A stretch of 64,000 bases of DNA from positions 33,447 through 97,446 of the forward strand of contig NZ_JAMKFE010000019.1 in the NCBI RefSeq assembly GCF_023721835.1, written 5' to 3'. Below are positions 10,031-19,087 of this stretch, piece by piece. The DNA comes from Caldimonas mangrovi. GTDB taxonomy: Bacteria > Pseudomonadota > Gammaproteobacteria > Burkholderiales > Burkholderiaceae_C. The stretch's first letter is position 1. Each line of letters begins with the position of its first letter. The notes beneath the pieces were generated by a model. It ran no database searches. It was not told where the DNA came from and saw nothing but the letters and a program-made list of their open reading frames with translations. The position numbers and the translations under genes are program-made.

Positions 10031-11467
10031 TCATGCCAGCGTGTAGGCGGTCTTGACGGTGGTGTAGAACTCCGCCGCGTAGGCACCCTGCTCGCGCGGG
10101 CCGTAGCTCGAGCCCTTGCGTCCGCCGAACGGCACATGCGGGTCGACGCCGGCGGTGGGCAGGTTCACCATCACCATGCCGGCCTGCAGTTGCCGCTTGA
10201 AATGCGAGGCCTGCTTCAGCGAGCGCGTGCACACGCCTGCGCACAGGCCGAACGGCGTGTCGTTGGCCAGGGCCAGCGCATGCTCGGCGTCGTCGGCGCG
10301 CAGCACGCAGGCCACCGGGCCGAAGATCTCCTCGCGGGCGATGCGGTGCTGAGGCTGGGCCAGGAACAGCGCCGGTGCCAGGTAGTGGCCGCGTGTCTCG
10401 CGCTCGATCAGTTCGCCGCCGCACAGCAACTCGGCCCCTTCGCTGCGCCCGATGTCGATATAACCGCGCACCGTCTCGAGCTGGCGCGCATCGACCACCG
10501 GCCCGATCTCGGTGCCGCGCTTCAGTGCGTGATCGACCTTCAGCTTGCGCACCCGCTCGCGCAGCCGGTCGACGAAGGCCTGGTGCACGGGCGCCTCGAC
10601 GATCAGGCGGCTGGACGCGGTGCAACGCTGGCCGGTGGAGAAGTACGCGCCTTGCACCGCGCACTCGACGGCCTGGTCCATGTCCGCGTCGGCCAGCACG
10701 ATCAGCGGGTTCTTGCCGCCCATCTCGAGCTGCACCTTGGCGCGGCGCGCGCTTGCCGCGGCCAGGATACCCTCGCCCACCGGCACCGAGCCGGTGAAGC
10801 TGATGGCGTCCACCAGCGGGCTGTCGACCAGCGTCTGGCCCACCATGCGGCCGCTGCCCATCACGAGGTTGAACACACCGGCCGGCAGCCCCGAGCGGGC
10901 GATGATCTCGGCCAGCGCAAAGGCGCAGGCAGGCACCAGCTCGGCCGGCTTGAACACGACGCTGTTGCCCCAGGCAAGTGCGGGGGCGATCTTCCACGCC
11001 GGAATTGCGAGCGGGAAGTTCCACGGCGCGATCAGCGCGACGACACCGACCGGCTCGCGCGTGACTTCGACGTCCACGCCGGGCCGTACCGAAGGCAGCC
11101 GGTCGCCGCGCAGCCGCAGGGCTTCACCGGCGAAGAACTTGAAGATCATGCCGGCACGCGTCGCCTCGGCGATCGCTTCAGGCAGCGTCTTGCCCTCTTC
11201 GCGGGCCAGCAGCTTGCCGAGTTCCTCCTTGCGCGCGATCAGCTCGCTGCCAATCGCATCCAGCACCTCGAAGCGCCGCTGAGGCGTGCTGTCGGCCCAG
11301 GCGCCGCGGGCATCGGCGGCGGCGCGCAGGGCCTGCTCGGTCTGGTTGGCGTCGGCCCGCGCGAACTCGCCCACCACGTCGGCCAGGTCCGACGGGTTCT
11401 CGCTGACGCCGATGGTCACGCCGGTTTCCCAGCGGCCGTTGATGTAGTGCTTGAAGAGCTGCGCCAT
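10031..11467 (-). CDS. Aldehyde dehydrogenase, probably 2-oxoglutarate semialdehyde dehydrogenase
   Basis: A 478-residue NAD(P)-dependent aldehyde dehydrogenase. It has the Rossmann strand FTGSVPVGEGI near residue 225, the Glu motif LEMGGKNPL near 250 and the catalytic Cys in GQRCTASSRL near 285. In this setting (after a GguC/AraD1 protein and with sugar-acid dehydratase genes close by) the best substrate is 2-oxoglutarate semialdehyde, giving 2-oxoglutarate, the last step of non-phosphorylating L-arabinose breakdown. That assignment is inference from context; the family is certain. The start ATG at 11467 lies 11 bases after the gguC stop. Succinate semialdehyde dehydrogenase is the main alternative. 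Confidence 0.85.
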   Translation of the reverse strand: MAQLFKHYINGRWETGVTIGVSENPSDLADVVGEFARADANQTEQALRAAADARGAWADSTPQRRFEVLDAIGSELIARKEELGKLLAREEGKTLPEAIAEATRAGMIFKFFAGEALRLRGDRLPSVRPGVDVEVTREPVGVVALIAPWNFPLAIPAWKIAPALAWGNSVVFKPAELVPACAFALAEIIARSGLPAGVFNLVMGSGRMVGQTLVDSPLVDAISFTGSVPVGEGILAAASARRAKVQLEMGGKNPLIVLADADMDQAVECAVQGAYFSTGQRCTASSRLIVEAPVHQAFVDRLRERVRKLKVDHALKRGTEIGPVVDARQLETVRGYIDIGRSEGAELLCGGELIERETRGHYLAPALFLAQPQHRIAREEIFGPVACVLRADDAEHALALANDTPFGLCAGVCTRSLKQASHFKRQLQAGMVMVNLPTAGVDPHVPFGGRKGSSYGPREQGAYAAEFYTTVKTAYTLA

Positions 11468-11478
11468 CGTTGCCGTCC

Positions 11479-12477
11479 TTACAGCGCGCGCACGCCACCC
11501 GCCGCGAAGCGGCGCTCGTCGACCACCAGCGGGTTCACGAGCGGCGCGCCGAGCGCCGGCTGCTCGATCTCGAACCGGTCGCCCGGCTGCAGCCGCACGC
11601 CGTCGGCGAAGCTCAGCGTGGCGGTGCCGAAGAAGTGCAGGTGCACGTCGCCCGGGCGGCGGTGCTGCGCGTACTTGAAGTGGTGGTATTCCAGGTTCTC
11701 GATCGTGTGGCACATGTTGGCCTCGCCGGTGGCGAAAGGCTTGCGCCAGACGATCTCGCCGCCGCGCCGGATGCGGCTTTCGCCCTGCAGGTCGGCCGGC
11801 AGCGCGCCGGTGCGCAGCTCGGGCCCCACGGCGCAGGCGCGCAGCTTCGAATGCGCGAGATAGAGGTAGTTCTGCCGCTCGGTCACATGGTCGGAGAACT
11901 CGTTGCCGAGCGCGAAGCCGAGGCGGTGCGGCGTGCCGTCCGGGCCGATCAGGTACAGCCCCACCAGCTCCGGTTCTTCGCCGGCATCGAGCGCGAATGC
12001 GGGCGACACCAGCGGCGCGCCGGGCGGCGTGACGATGCTGCCATCGCCCTTGTAGAACCATTCCGGCTGCACGCCCGGTGTGCCGGCGGCCGGACGCCCG
12101 CCTTCGAGGCCCCACTTGAACATGCGCATCGAGTCGGACAGCGCGGCTTCGTCGCCGGCCACCTTCTGGTGCATGGCGTCGCGCGTGGCCGCGCTGCCGA
12201 GGTGGGTCAGGCCGGTGCCGGTCACCAGGCAGTGGGCCGGGTCGGGATGGGTGAGCGGCGACAGCAAGCGCTGCTCATCCAGCAGCACCGGGTACGGCAA
12301 GGCCTCTTCCAGCCGCGGCAGGACCAGCGTTTCGAGCGTGGTGCGCGCTTCGATCGCGGCCCGCGCCAGCGCGTAGGTCGATTCGGCGCCCGCCACCCGG
12401 TGCACCTGCTGGCCATCGGCGCTGACCACGCCGACCTGCAGGCGGCCCTGGACATCGCGGTACTGGATCAGTCGCAT
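11479..12477 (-). CDS. gguC: GguC/AraD1-family protein, probable 2-keto-3-deoxy-L-arabonate dehydratase
   Basis: A 332-residue member of the fumarylacetoacetate-hydrolase superfamily, AraD1/GguC branch. Visible marks are GTGLTHLGSAATRDAMHQ (residues ~102-119), the metal-site stretch GNEFSDHVTE and NLEYHHFKYAQHR. GguC belongs to the chvE-gguAB locus of Agrobacterium. The inferred reaction is dehydration of 2-keto-3-deoxy-L-arabonate to 2-oxoglutarate semialdehyde, which fits the aldehyde dehydrogenase encoded 11 bases downstream. The ATG at 12477 follows a GGAG ribosome site. It is the first gene of the long minus-strand operon and is transcribed away from the LysR gene. Confidence 0.88.
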   Translation of the reverse strand: MRLIQYRDVQGRLQVGVVSADGQQVHRVAGAESTYALARAAIEARTTLETLVLPRLEEALPYPVLLDEQRLLSPLTHPDPAHCLVTGTGLTHLGSAATRDAMHQKVAGDEAALSDSMRMFKWGLEGGRPAAGTPGVQPEWFYKGDGSIVTPPGAPLVSPAFALDAGEEPELVGLYLIGPDGTPHRLGFALGNEFSDHVTERQNYLYLAHSKLRACAVGPELRTGALPADLQGESRIRRGGEIVWRKPFATGEANMCHTIENLEYHHFKYAQHRRPGDVHLHFFGTATLSFADGVRLQPGDRFEIEQPALGAPLVNPLVVDERRFAAGGVRAL

Positions 12478-12617
12478 CTCGTCTCCGTCTTGGCGCGGCC
12501 GTGCAGGCCGCGCTCTTTTGTGGTTGACGCATCGTAAGGAGGGGACCGATAACTTTCTAATAGTTTTTCAGCGTGGACCGATATACGATTTTGGATATCT
12601 CCTGAACCACCTGCCTC
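12478..12617. promoter_or_regulatory. Divergent control region between gguC and the LysR gene
   Basis: 140 bases, clearly richer in A/T than the surrounding genes from 12548 to 12600. The nine-base direct repeat GGACCGATA occurs at 12543-12551 and 12575-12583, start to start 32 bases (about three helical turns). Overlapping the second copy is an imperfect dyad, GATAT-N10-ATATC at 12580-12599. LysR regulators bind such AT-rich dyads between divergent promoters, so this is the probable operator and promoter region of both operons. No single -35/-10 pair stands out. Confidence 0.7.
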
Positions 12618-13577
12618 ATGACCAACTACACCCACTGGTTCATCCGCGCCCGCCTGAAGACCCGGCAGCTGCTGCTGCTGATCGCGCTGGAGGAAGAGGG
12701 CAACATCCATCGCGCCGCGCAGGTGCTCAACATGACGCAGCCAGCCGCATCCAAGCTGCTGAAGGACCTGGAGGAGATGCTGGGCGTCGAGCTGTTCCAG
12801 CGGCTGCCGCGCGGCATGCGGCCCACCTGGTACGGCGAGACGATGATCCGCCACGCCCGCATGGCACTGGCGAACCTGTCCCAGGCGCACGACGAGATCG
12901 AGGCCTTGAAGGCCGGCCGCTTCGGCCAGGTCAGCGTCGGCGCCATCACCGCGCCCGGCATGGCGCTGCTGCCGGCCGCCGTGGCGCAGGTCAAGCAGGA
13001 GCATCCCAACCTGAACGTGTCGGTGGCGATCGAGAGCAGCGACGTGCTGATGGAACGGCTGGCCCAGGGCAAGCTCGACCTGGTGGTGGGCCGCCTGTTC
13101 GAGCGTCACGACAAGAGCGGCCTGCGCTACGACGCGCTCGCCGAGGAGCCGGTGTGCGCGATGGTGCGCCCCGGTCACCCGCTGCTCGGCGTCGCCCGGC
13201 TGGGCCTGCGCGACCTGGTCCACACCGGCTGGATCGTGCCGCCCACCGGCAGCGTGCTGCGGCATCGCTTCGAGCTGATGTTCCAGGAGGAAGGGCTGGA
13301 GGCACCGATCAACCTGGTCGAGAGCCAGGCACTGCTGTTCGTGACCAAGATGCTGCAGCAGAGCGACATGGTGGCGGTCGTGGCAGCCGATGTCGGGCGC
13401 TATTACGCCGAGCACGGGCTGGTGACGGTGCTGCCGATCGCGCTGCCGTGCAAGATGGATGCGTTCGGGTTGATCACCCGCACGGACCGGTTGTTGTCAC
13501 CGGCGGCGAAAGTGATGCTGCGGGCCGTGCGCAATGCGGCGGTTTCCGTCTACGGCGTCCGGCTGGCGGAAGGTTAG
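12618..13577 (+). CDS. gbpR: LysR-type regulator, GbpR-like
   Basis: A 319-residue LysR regulator with the helix-turn-helix in residues ~14-75 (NIHRAAQVLNMTQPAASKLLKD) and a sugar/aromatic-effector domain after residue 95. GbpR is the LysR regulator next to chvE in Agrobacterium and Azospirillum, and the divergent placement beside gguC-chvE-gguAB is the same here. It should respond to galactose, arabinose or an intermediate and control the operon read from 12477, probably repressing itself. The ATG at 12618 fits the conserved N-terminus (RARLKTRQL). Confidence 0.88.
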   Translation: MTNYTHWFIRARLKTRQLLLLIALEEEGNIHRAAQVLNMTQPAASKLLKDLEEMLGVELFQRLPRGMRPTWYGETMIRHARMALANLSQAHDEIEALKAGRFGQVSVGAITAPGMALLPAAVAQVKQEHPNLNVSVAIESSDVLMERLAQGKLDLVVGRLFERHDKSGLRYDALAEEPVCAMVRPGHPLLGVARLGLRDLVHTGWIVPPTGSVLRHRFELMFQEEGLEAPINLVESQALLFVTKMLQQSDMVAVVAADVGRYYAEHGLVTVLPIALPCKMDAFGLITRTDRLLSPAAKVMLRAVRNAAVSVYGVRLAEG

Positions 13578-13607
13578 GCGCCCGCTGCCGCGCCTTGCGG
13601 CTGGCCC

Positions 13608-14417
13608 TCAACTCCAGCCGGCATCCACCTTGAACTCCTGCGCCGTACACATCCTTCCCTCGTCCGCCGCGAGGAACAACACCATGTTCGCCACGTCCTC
13701 CCCCGCCAGGCGATCCGGCAGGCACTGATTCCGTTCCAGCTCCCGCTCGCCTTCGGGCGTGAGCCACAACGTCACCTGCCGCTCGGTCATCACCCACCCC
13801 GGCGATACCGTGTTGACGCGGATGCGATCGCGCCCCAACGGCACCGCCAGCCCGCGCGTCAACCCGTCCACCGACGACTTCGCGATGGCGTAGCAGGGAT
13901 AGGCCCCTGCCTTGGTCTGCCAGCCGGTGGAGCCGAGGTTGACGATGGCGCCGCCGCCGCGCCGCCGCATCCCGGGCACCACCGCCTGGATCGCGAAGAA
14001 CGCCGGGCGCTGGTTGATCGCCATGCGCTCGTCCCAGTACTCGGGCGTCACCGACTCCAGCGTGTGCCGGTCGTCGCTGGCGACGTTGTTGACCAGCGCA
14101 TGGAAGTCGCCGAACTCTGCGGCGGCATCACGCACCGCGGCCTGCAATGCGGCCACGTCGCGCACGTCGCACACGCGCCACCACACGCGGTGGCCCTCGC
14201 CTTCGAGCTGCCGCGCCAATGCGGCGCTGGCGGCCTCGGCCACGTCGACGAAGGCCACCGGTGCGCCCTGGCGTGCGAAGGCCGCCACGATGGCGGCGCC
14301 GATACCGCTGCCGCCGCCGGTGACGAACACCGGCCGGCCGTTCAGGCTGGGGTAGCGGGCCGCGACGGCCTCGGGGGAAGTGCTGTCCAAGGAAGTCTCC
14401 TGAAAGGCATGTGACAT
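13608..14417 (-). CDS. SDR oxidoreductase, probable aldose 1-dehydrogenase
   Basis: A 269-residue classical short-chain dehydrogenase. It has the cofactor loop TGGGSGIG (33-40), NNVAS in place of the common NNAG (110-114), and the catalytic Ser163, Tyr176 and Lys180 (YAIAK). An acidic residue in FVDVAEA after the second strand suggests NAD+. It is divergent from the sugar-acid dehydratase gene, so it most likely oxidises L-arabinose or D-galactose to the lactone, the one step otherwise missing here. That substrate is inferred from neighbours; oxidation of another sugar is possible. Confidence 0.78.
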   Translation of the reverse strand: MSHAFQETSLDSTSPEAVAARYPSLNGRPVFVTGGGSGIGAAIVAAFARQGAPVAFVDVAEAASAALARQLEGEGHRVWWRVCDVRDVAALQAAVRDAAAEFGDFHALVNNVASDDRHTLESVTPEYWDERMAINQRPAFFAIQAVVPGMRRRGGGAIVNLGSTGWQTKAGAYPCYAIAKSSVDGLTRGLAVPLGRDRIRVNTVSPGWVMTERQVTLWLTPEGERELERNQCLPDRLAGEDVANMVLFLAADEGRMCTAQEFKVDAGWS

Positions 14418-14521
14418 ATGAATTTAGATATCAATGAAGGCGTTCTTTTTATTTTTCCAATATCAATGTGCAGCGATACGATGCCTCGCGTCAAGAGCCT
14501 CGATGAAGAAAGACGCGCCGC
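14418..14521. promoter_or_regulatory. Divergent control region, SDR and sugar-acid dehydratase genes
   Basis: 104 bases with a strongly AT-rich core (14419-14470). ATATCAATG occurs as a direct repeat at 14428-14436 and 14460-14468, again 32 bases start to start. GATATC half-sites (14427-14432) and CCAATAT (14457-14463) resemble the GATATC and TTGGATAT elements in front of gguC, so the same regulator may act at both places. The link is inferred from sequence likeness. Confidence 0.6.
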
Positions 14522-16261
14522 ATGGACGACAACAGCAACGAATCGAAGAAGAAGCCGTTTCGCCGCAGCCACGCCTGGTTCGGGCGGCAGGACCGCGACG
14601 GCTTCGTGCACCGCAGCTGGATCAAGAACCAGGGCTACCCGCACGACCTGCTCGACGGCCGGCCGGTGATCGGCATCTGCAATACCTGGAGCGAGCTGAC
14701 GCCTTGCAACGGCCATTTCCGCGAGCTGGCCGAGTTCGTCAAGCGCGGCGTCTACGAGGCCGGCGGCTTTCCGTTGGAGTTCCCGGTCATGTCGCTCGGC
14801 GAAACGCAGCTGCGGCCGACCGCGATGCTGTTTCGCAATCTCGCCAGCATGGACGTCGAAGAGTCCATCCGCGGCAACCCGATCGACGGCGTGGTGCTGC
14901 TGATGGGCTGCGACAAGACCACGCCGGCGCTGATGATGGGGGCGGCCAGCTGCGACCTGCCGACCATCGGCCTGTCGGGCGGGCCGATGCTGAACGGCAA
15001 GTTCCGCGGCAAGGACATCGGCTCGGGCACCGGCGTGTGGCAGATGAGCGAGATGGTACGTGCCGGCGAGATGACGATGGACGAGTTCACGCAGGCCGAG
15101 AGCTGCATGCACCGCTCCAAGGGCAGCTGCATGACCATGGGCACCGCGTCGACGATGGCATCGATGGTCGAGGCGCTGGGCATGTCGCTGCCGGAGAACG
15201 CCGCCATTCCTGCCGCCGACACGCGTCGCAACCGGCTGGCGCAGTTGACCGGCCGGCGCATCGTCGAGATGGTGAAGGAAGACCTGCGCATGTCGCAGAT
15301 CCTCACGCGCGAGGCCTTCGAGAATGCCATCCGTACCAACGCCGCGATCGGCGGCTCGACCAACGCGGTGATCCACCTGCTCGCACTGGCCGGGCGCATC
15401 GGCGTGCCGCTGTCGCTCGACGACTGGGACCGCCTGGGCGCTGAAGTGCCTTGCCTGGTCGACCTGCAACCCTCGGGCCGCTTCCTGATGGAAGACTTTT
15501 TCTACGCCGGGGGGCTGCCCGCGGTGATGCGCGAAATCCAGCACCTGCTGCACCCGGGCGCCCTCACCGTCAACGGCAAGATGCAGGGCGAGAACATCGC
15601 CGCGGCGCCATGCTGGAACCGCGAGGTGATCCGACCCTACGCCGAGCCGTTCAAGCCGGCGGCCGGCATCGCGGTGCTGCGCGGCAACCTGGCGCCCGAC
15701 GGCGCCGTCATCAAGCCGTCGGCCGCTTCGGCGCATCTGCTGAAGCACCGCGGCCGCGCCGTGGTGTTCGAGAGCATCGAGGACTTCCACGCCCGCATCG
15801 ACGACGAGTCGCTCGACGTCGACGAGACCTGCATGCTGGTGCTGAAGAACTGCGGCCCGCGCGGCTACCCGGGCATGGCCGAGGTCGGCAACATGCCGCT
15901 GCCGCCCAAGGTCTTGCGCAAGGGCATCACCGACATGGTGCGCATCTCGGACGCGCGCATGAGCGGCACGGCCTACGGCACCGTGGTGCTGCACACCTCG
16001 CCCGAAGCGGCCGCCGGCGGACCGCTGGCGCTGGTGCGCAATGGCGACATGATCGAACTGGACGTCGCGGCACGCCGGCTGCATCTCGACGTGACAGACG
16101 AGGAGCTGGCACGTCGCCGTGTCGACTGGCTGCCGCCCGAGCCGCCGAAGCGCGGCTGGTACAAACTGTATGTCGACCATGTGCAGCAGGCCCACCTGGG
16201 CGCGGACCTGGACTTCCTGGTCGGTGGCAGTGGGGCCGGCATTCCCCGTGATTCGCATTGA
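14522..16261 (+). CDS. IlvD/Edd-family sugar-acid dehydratase, probable L-arabinonate dehydratase
   Basis: A 579-residue iron-sulphur dehydratase of the IlvD/Edd superfamily. The three cluster cysteines are seen as C62 (ELTPCNGH), C130 (LMGCDKTTPA) and C203 (KGSCMTMGTAS), the spacing known from characterised L-arabinonate dehydratases of the same length, and the Mg/substrate motif ISDARMSGTAYGT is near residue 480. It should convert L-arabinonate, and probably D-galactonate or D-fuconate, to the 2-keto-3-deoxy acid. Dihydroxyacid dehydratase IlvD is less likely because of length and sugar-locus context. The lactonase gene follows 136 bases downstream. Confidence 0.9.
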   Translation: MDDNSNESKKKPFRRSHAWFGRQDRDGFVHRSWIKNQGYPHDLLDGRPVIGICNTWSELTPCNGHFRELAEFVKRGVYEAGGFPLEFPVMSLGETQLRPTAMLFRNLASMDVEESIRGNPIDGVVLLMGCDKTTPALMMGAASCDLPTIGLSGGPMLNGKFRGKDIGSGTGVWQMSEMVRAGEMTMDEFTQAESCMHRSKGSCMTMGTASTMASMVEALGMSLPENAAIPAADTRRNRLAQLTGRRIVEMVKEDLRMSQILTREAFENAIRTNAAIGGSTNAVIHLLALAGRIGVPLSLDDWDRLGAEVPCLVDLQPSGRFLMEDFFYAGGLPAVMREIQHLLHPGALTVNGKMQGENIAAAPCWNREVIRPYAEPFKPAAGIAVLRGNLAPDGAVIKPSAASAHLLKHRGRAVVFESIEDFHARIDDESLDVDETCMLVLKNCGPRGYPGMAEVGNMPLPPKVLRKGITDMVRISDARMSGTAYGTVVLHTSPEAAAGGPLALVRNGDMIELDVAARRLHLDVTDEELARRRVDWLPPEPPKRGWYKLYVDHVQQAHLGADLDFLVGGSGAGIPRDSH

Positions 16262-16397
16262 GGGCCCGCCCGCGAAGCACCTTCGGCGGTCTCGCAGGCC
16301 GCACCGCACCGGGGACCGTTCGGCCCTTCGTCCGGCATTGCACGGCCGTAGCCGCCCGGAAGTGAAATACTGAACCCTGCTTTCGCAGAGGAACCTC

Positions 16398-17318
16398 ATG
16401 GCGCACACACCGGCCCCCGAACTGCTCAGCGACATCCTCGCCGTCTGGCCCGCGGGCGCGGTGCTCGGAGAAGGCACCTGCTGGTCCGAACGCAAGCAGG
16501 CGCTGTACTGGGTCGACATCCTCGGGCAGCTGCTGTACCGCTACACCCCCGCCACCGGGCAGCGCGAGACCTGGCGCTTCGACGACACGATCTCGGCGGT
16601 CGCCGAGCGGGCCGACGAGCCCGGGCTGATCGTCACGCTGCGGCGCGGCTTCGCCTTCTTCGACCCGGACGCGGTCGAAGGCCACGGCCGCCTGCAGCGG
16701 CTGCACGAACCCGAGCCCGAGCGCACCGGCAACCGCTTCAACGACGGCAAATGCGACGCGCAAGGCCGCTTCTGGGGCGGCACGATGGACTACGGCGGCG
16801 AGGCGCCGACCGGCGCGTTGTATCGCTACGAGCCCAATGGTCGCTGCACGCGCGTGCTCGATGCCGGCTTCCCGGTCACCAACGGCCCCACGTGGTCGTT
16901 GGACGGCCGCACGATCTTCGTCAACGACACCGCACGCAACCGCATCCACGCCTTCGACGTCGATCCGGCCAGCGGCGAGCTGTCGAACGCGCGCCTGTGG
17001 CTGCGCTTCGCGCCCGGCGACGGCTACCCCGACGGCATGACCACCGATGCCGCCGGGCGGCTGTGGATCGCCCACTGGGGCGCCGCCTGCGTCACCTGCC
17101 ACGACCCGCACGACGGTGCAGAACTGCTGCGCGTGCCGCTGCCGACCGACCACATCACCAACGTCGCCTTCGGCGGCCCCGAGCTGTCGACGCTGTTCAT
17201 CACCAGCGCACGCTTCAAGCTGGGCGAGGCGCAGTTGAAGGCGCAGCCGCTGGCGGGCGCGCTGTTCTCGGTCGAGACCGACGCGCGGGGGCTGCCGGCG
17301 CACCGTTACGCCGGCTGA
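16398..17318 (+). CDS. SMP-30/gluconolactonase family lactonase
   Basis: A 306-residue six-bladed beta-propeller lactonase. The metal-site residues appear in order: Glu in VLGEGTCWSE near residue 16, Asn in NRFNDGKCDAQGRFWGG near 115, Asn in VTNGPTWSLDGRTIF near 163 and Asp in YPDGMTTDAAGRLW near 213. It opens the aldonolactone made by the sugar 1-dehydrogenase and feeds the dehydratase encoded just upstream. A ribosome site (AGAGGA) lies ahead of the ATG. Cytoplasmic: no signal peptide. L-arabinonolactone or galactonolactone is the inferred substrate. Confidence 0.87.
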   Translation: MAHTPAPELLSDILAVWPAGAVLGEGTCWSERKQALYWVDILGQLLYRYTPATGQRETWRFDDTISAVAERADEPGLIVTLRRGFAFFDPDAVEGHGRLQRLHEPEPERTGNRFNDGKCDAQGRFWGGTMDYGGEAPTGALYRYEPNGRCTRVLDAGFPVTNGPTWSLDGRTIFVNDTARNRIHAFDVDPASGELSNARLWLRFAPGDGYPDGMTTDAAGRLWIAHWGAACVTCHDPHDGAELLRVPLPTDHITNVAFGGPELSTLFITSARFKLGEAQLKAQPLAGALFSVETDARGLPAHRYAG

Positions 17319-17429
17319 TCCTTCCGCCTCCGTATTGACCCACCCCCCTCTTCAGGGTGATCCAGCGCCGGCCTGCGCTGCCGATAGCCGAGTAGCGGGC
17401 GCTGCCTTTGCAGGGCTCAGGAGCATGGC

Positions 17430-18989
17430 ATGCGTTGGACACGTTCGGTTCGCATCTGGCTGGCGATCCTGTTTGCAGGTTCCCTGCTGTCGGTGAGCTA
17501 CCTCAGCGTCTCGGCCGCGTTGTCCAAGCAGGACATCGTTTCGGCGGCCGACGACATGGGCATGGCGAAGGACCTGATCGCCGACATCTTGCCGCCGCCG
17601 ATGTACATCATCGAGGCGCGCCTGGTGCTGAGCCAGACCGCCGAGGGCACGATGGAGCCGGCGCGCGCCGCCGCCGAGCTGGCGCGCCTGCGTACCGAGT
17701 ACGACGCGCGGGTCGCGTACTGGCAGGCGACCGACGCCCGCGGGCTCGAGAAGTCGCTGCTCGGTGCCCAGCACCAGGCGGCCCAAGCGTTCTGGCAACG
17801 CCTCGAGAGCCGCCACCTCACCGAGCTGAAGGCCGGCCAGGCCGAAGGCGTGAAGACGGCCCTGCCCGAACTGCATGCGCTGTATCTGGCACACCGTGCC
17901 GGGGTCGACCAGACCGTCGCGCTGGGCAACGCCTTCGCGGCACAGACGGCGGCCGGCATGCGCTCGACCGCCGAGCACTCGCAGCGCCTGGGCCTGCTGG
18001 TCGCGCTGGTGTGTGCCGCCGCGCTGGCCGCAGTGTTCGCACTTGCGTCGCGCACGATGTGGCGGCAGCTCGGCGCCGAGCCCTCGGTCGTGCGTCAGGT
18101 GGCCGACGCCATCGCGTCCGGCCAGCTCGACGTCAGCGTGCCCACCGCGCGCGCGCATCGGCACAGCGTCGTCGTCTCGCTGGAGACCATGCGCCGCTCG
18201 CTCGGCGCCATGGTCGACGAGATCCGCGGCAGCAGCGAACACGTCACGCAGGCGTCGGTGCAGATCGCCGCCGGCGCCCACGACCTGTCTGCGCGCACCG
18301 AGCAGCAGGCCGCCGCCGTCGAGCAGACCAAGGCCACCACCGACGCGATGGTGCAAGGCTCGCAGGACTCGGCGCTGCGCGCCGGGCGGTGCGCCGACGA
18401 CGCACAACAGGTGCGCCAGCACGCCGAGCAGGCCCGCGCCACCGTGCAGGGCGCGGTGGCGTCGGTGGCGCAGGCCGCCAGTTGCGCCGGCGACATCCGC
18501 AAGGTGGTCGACACCGTCGAAGCGCTGGCGTGGCAGACCAACCTGCTCGCGATCAATGCAGCGATCGAGGCCGCGCGGGCGGGCGAAGCGGGCCGCGGTT
18601 TTGCTGTCGTCGCGCAGGAGGTGCGGCAGCTGTCCCAGGGCACCAACCAGGCGGCCGGCACGATCCGTGAGCTGGCGCTGCGCACCGAAGGCTCGCTGGC
18701 CGAAGCGATGGGCCGCGCCGACGCCGCGGCGCAACGTGTCGGCGGGCTGGCCGATGGCATCGACCACCTGACCCAGGAAGTCGCCACCATCGCGCGCACG
18801 ACCGGCGACACGATTACCGCGCTGTCGGAAACCGCAGCCGCAATGCGCCAGCTCGACGACATGACCCAGCGCAACGCGGCACTGGTTGAACAGACGGCCG
18901 CGGCCTCCGCATCCTCGCGCCAGCAGGCGCAACGCCTGATCGAAATGCTGGCTCGGTTCCGGCTGGCGCCGGCGACGGCCAAGGCCTGA
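17430..18989 (+). CDS. Methyl-accepting chemotaxis protein
   Basis: A 519-residue transmembrane chemoreceptor. Residues ~8-28 form the first membrane span, ~30-190 a four-helix periplasmic sensor, ~195-215 the second span, followed by a weak HAMP and a long coiled coil with the signalling tip [18 protein letters not shown]...[20 protein letters not shown] near residues 360-395. Trp replaces the usual Phe in the IAFQTN stretch. An AGGAG site (17419-17423) lies six bases before the ATG. Its place right after the sugar genes suggests a sugar or sugar-acid attractant, but the ligand is unknown. No CheR-binding pentapeptide is seen at the C-terminus. Confidence 0.9.
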   Translation: MRWTRSVRIWLAILFAGSLLSVSYLSVSAALSKQDIVSAADDMGMAKDLIADILPPPMYIIEARLVLSQTAEGTMEPARAAAELARLRTEYDARVAYWQATDARGLEKSLLGAQHQAAQAFWQRLESRHLTELKAGQAEGVKTALPELHALYLAHRAGVDQTVALGNAFAAQTAAGMRSTAEHSQRLGLLVALVCAAALAAVFALASRTMWRQLGAEPSVVRQVADAIASGQLDVSVPTARAHRHSVVVSLETMRRSLGAMVDEIRGSSEHVTQASVQIAAGAHDLSARTEQQAAAVEQTKATTDAMVQGSQDSALRAGRCADDAQQVRQHAEQARATVQGAVASVAQAASCAGDIRKVVDTVEALAWQTNLLAINAAIEAARAGEAGRGFAVVAQEVRQLSQGTNQAAGTIRELALRTEGSLAEAMGRADAAAQRVGGLADGIDHLTQEVATIARTTGDTITALSETAAAMRQLDDMTQRNAALVEQTAAASASSRQQAQRLIEMLARFRLAPATAKA

Positions 18990-19087
18990 ACCGGGTCCTT
19001 GGCGGCCCTGAACGCCCATTCACGCCGTTCCCTGCGGCTGCCGGCGGCCGTATGCTGCGCGCACACCCACACCAGGAGAGGTCGCGC

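Noticed and set aside
14522..16261. Dihydroxyacid dehydratase (IlvD) for branched amino acids
   Set aside because: Length, N-terminus and neighbours (SDR, lactonase) match sugar-acid dehydratases; no ilv genes nearby.
17430..18989. Chemoreceptor as a degenerate pseudogene because of the Trp in its signalling tip
   Set aside because: The rest of the tip and the coiled coil are intact and the ribosome site is strong; the change alone does not argue for loss.
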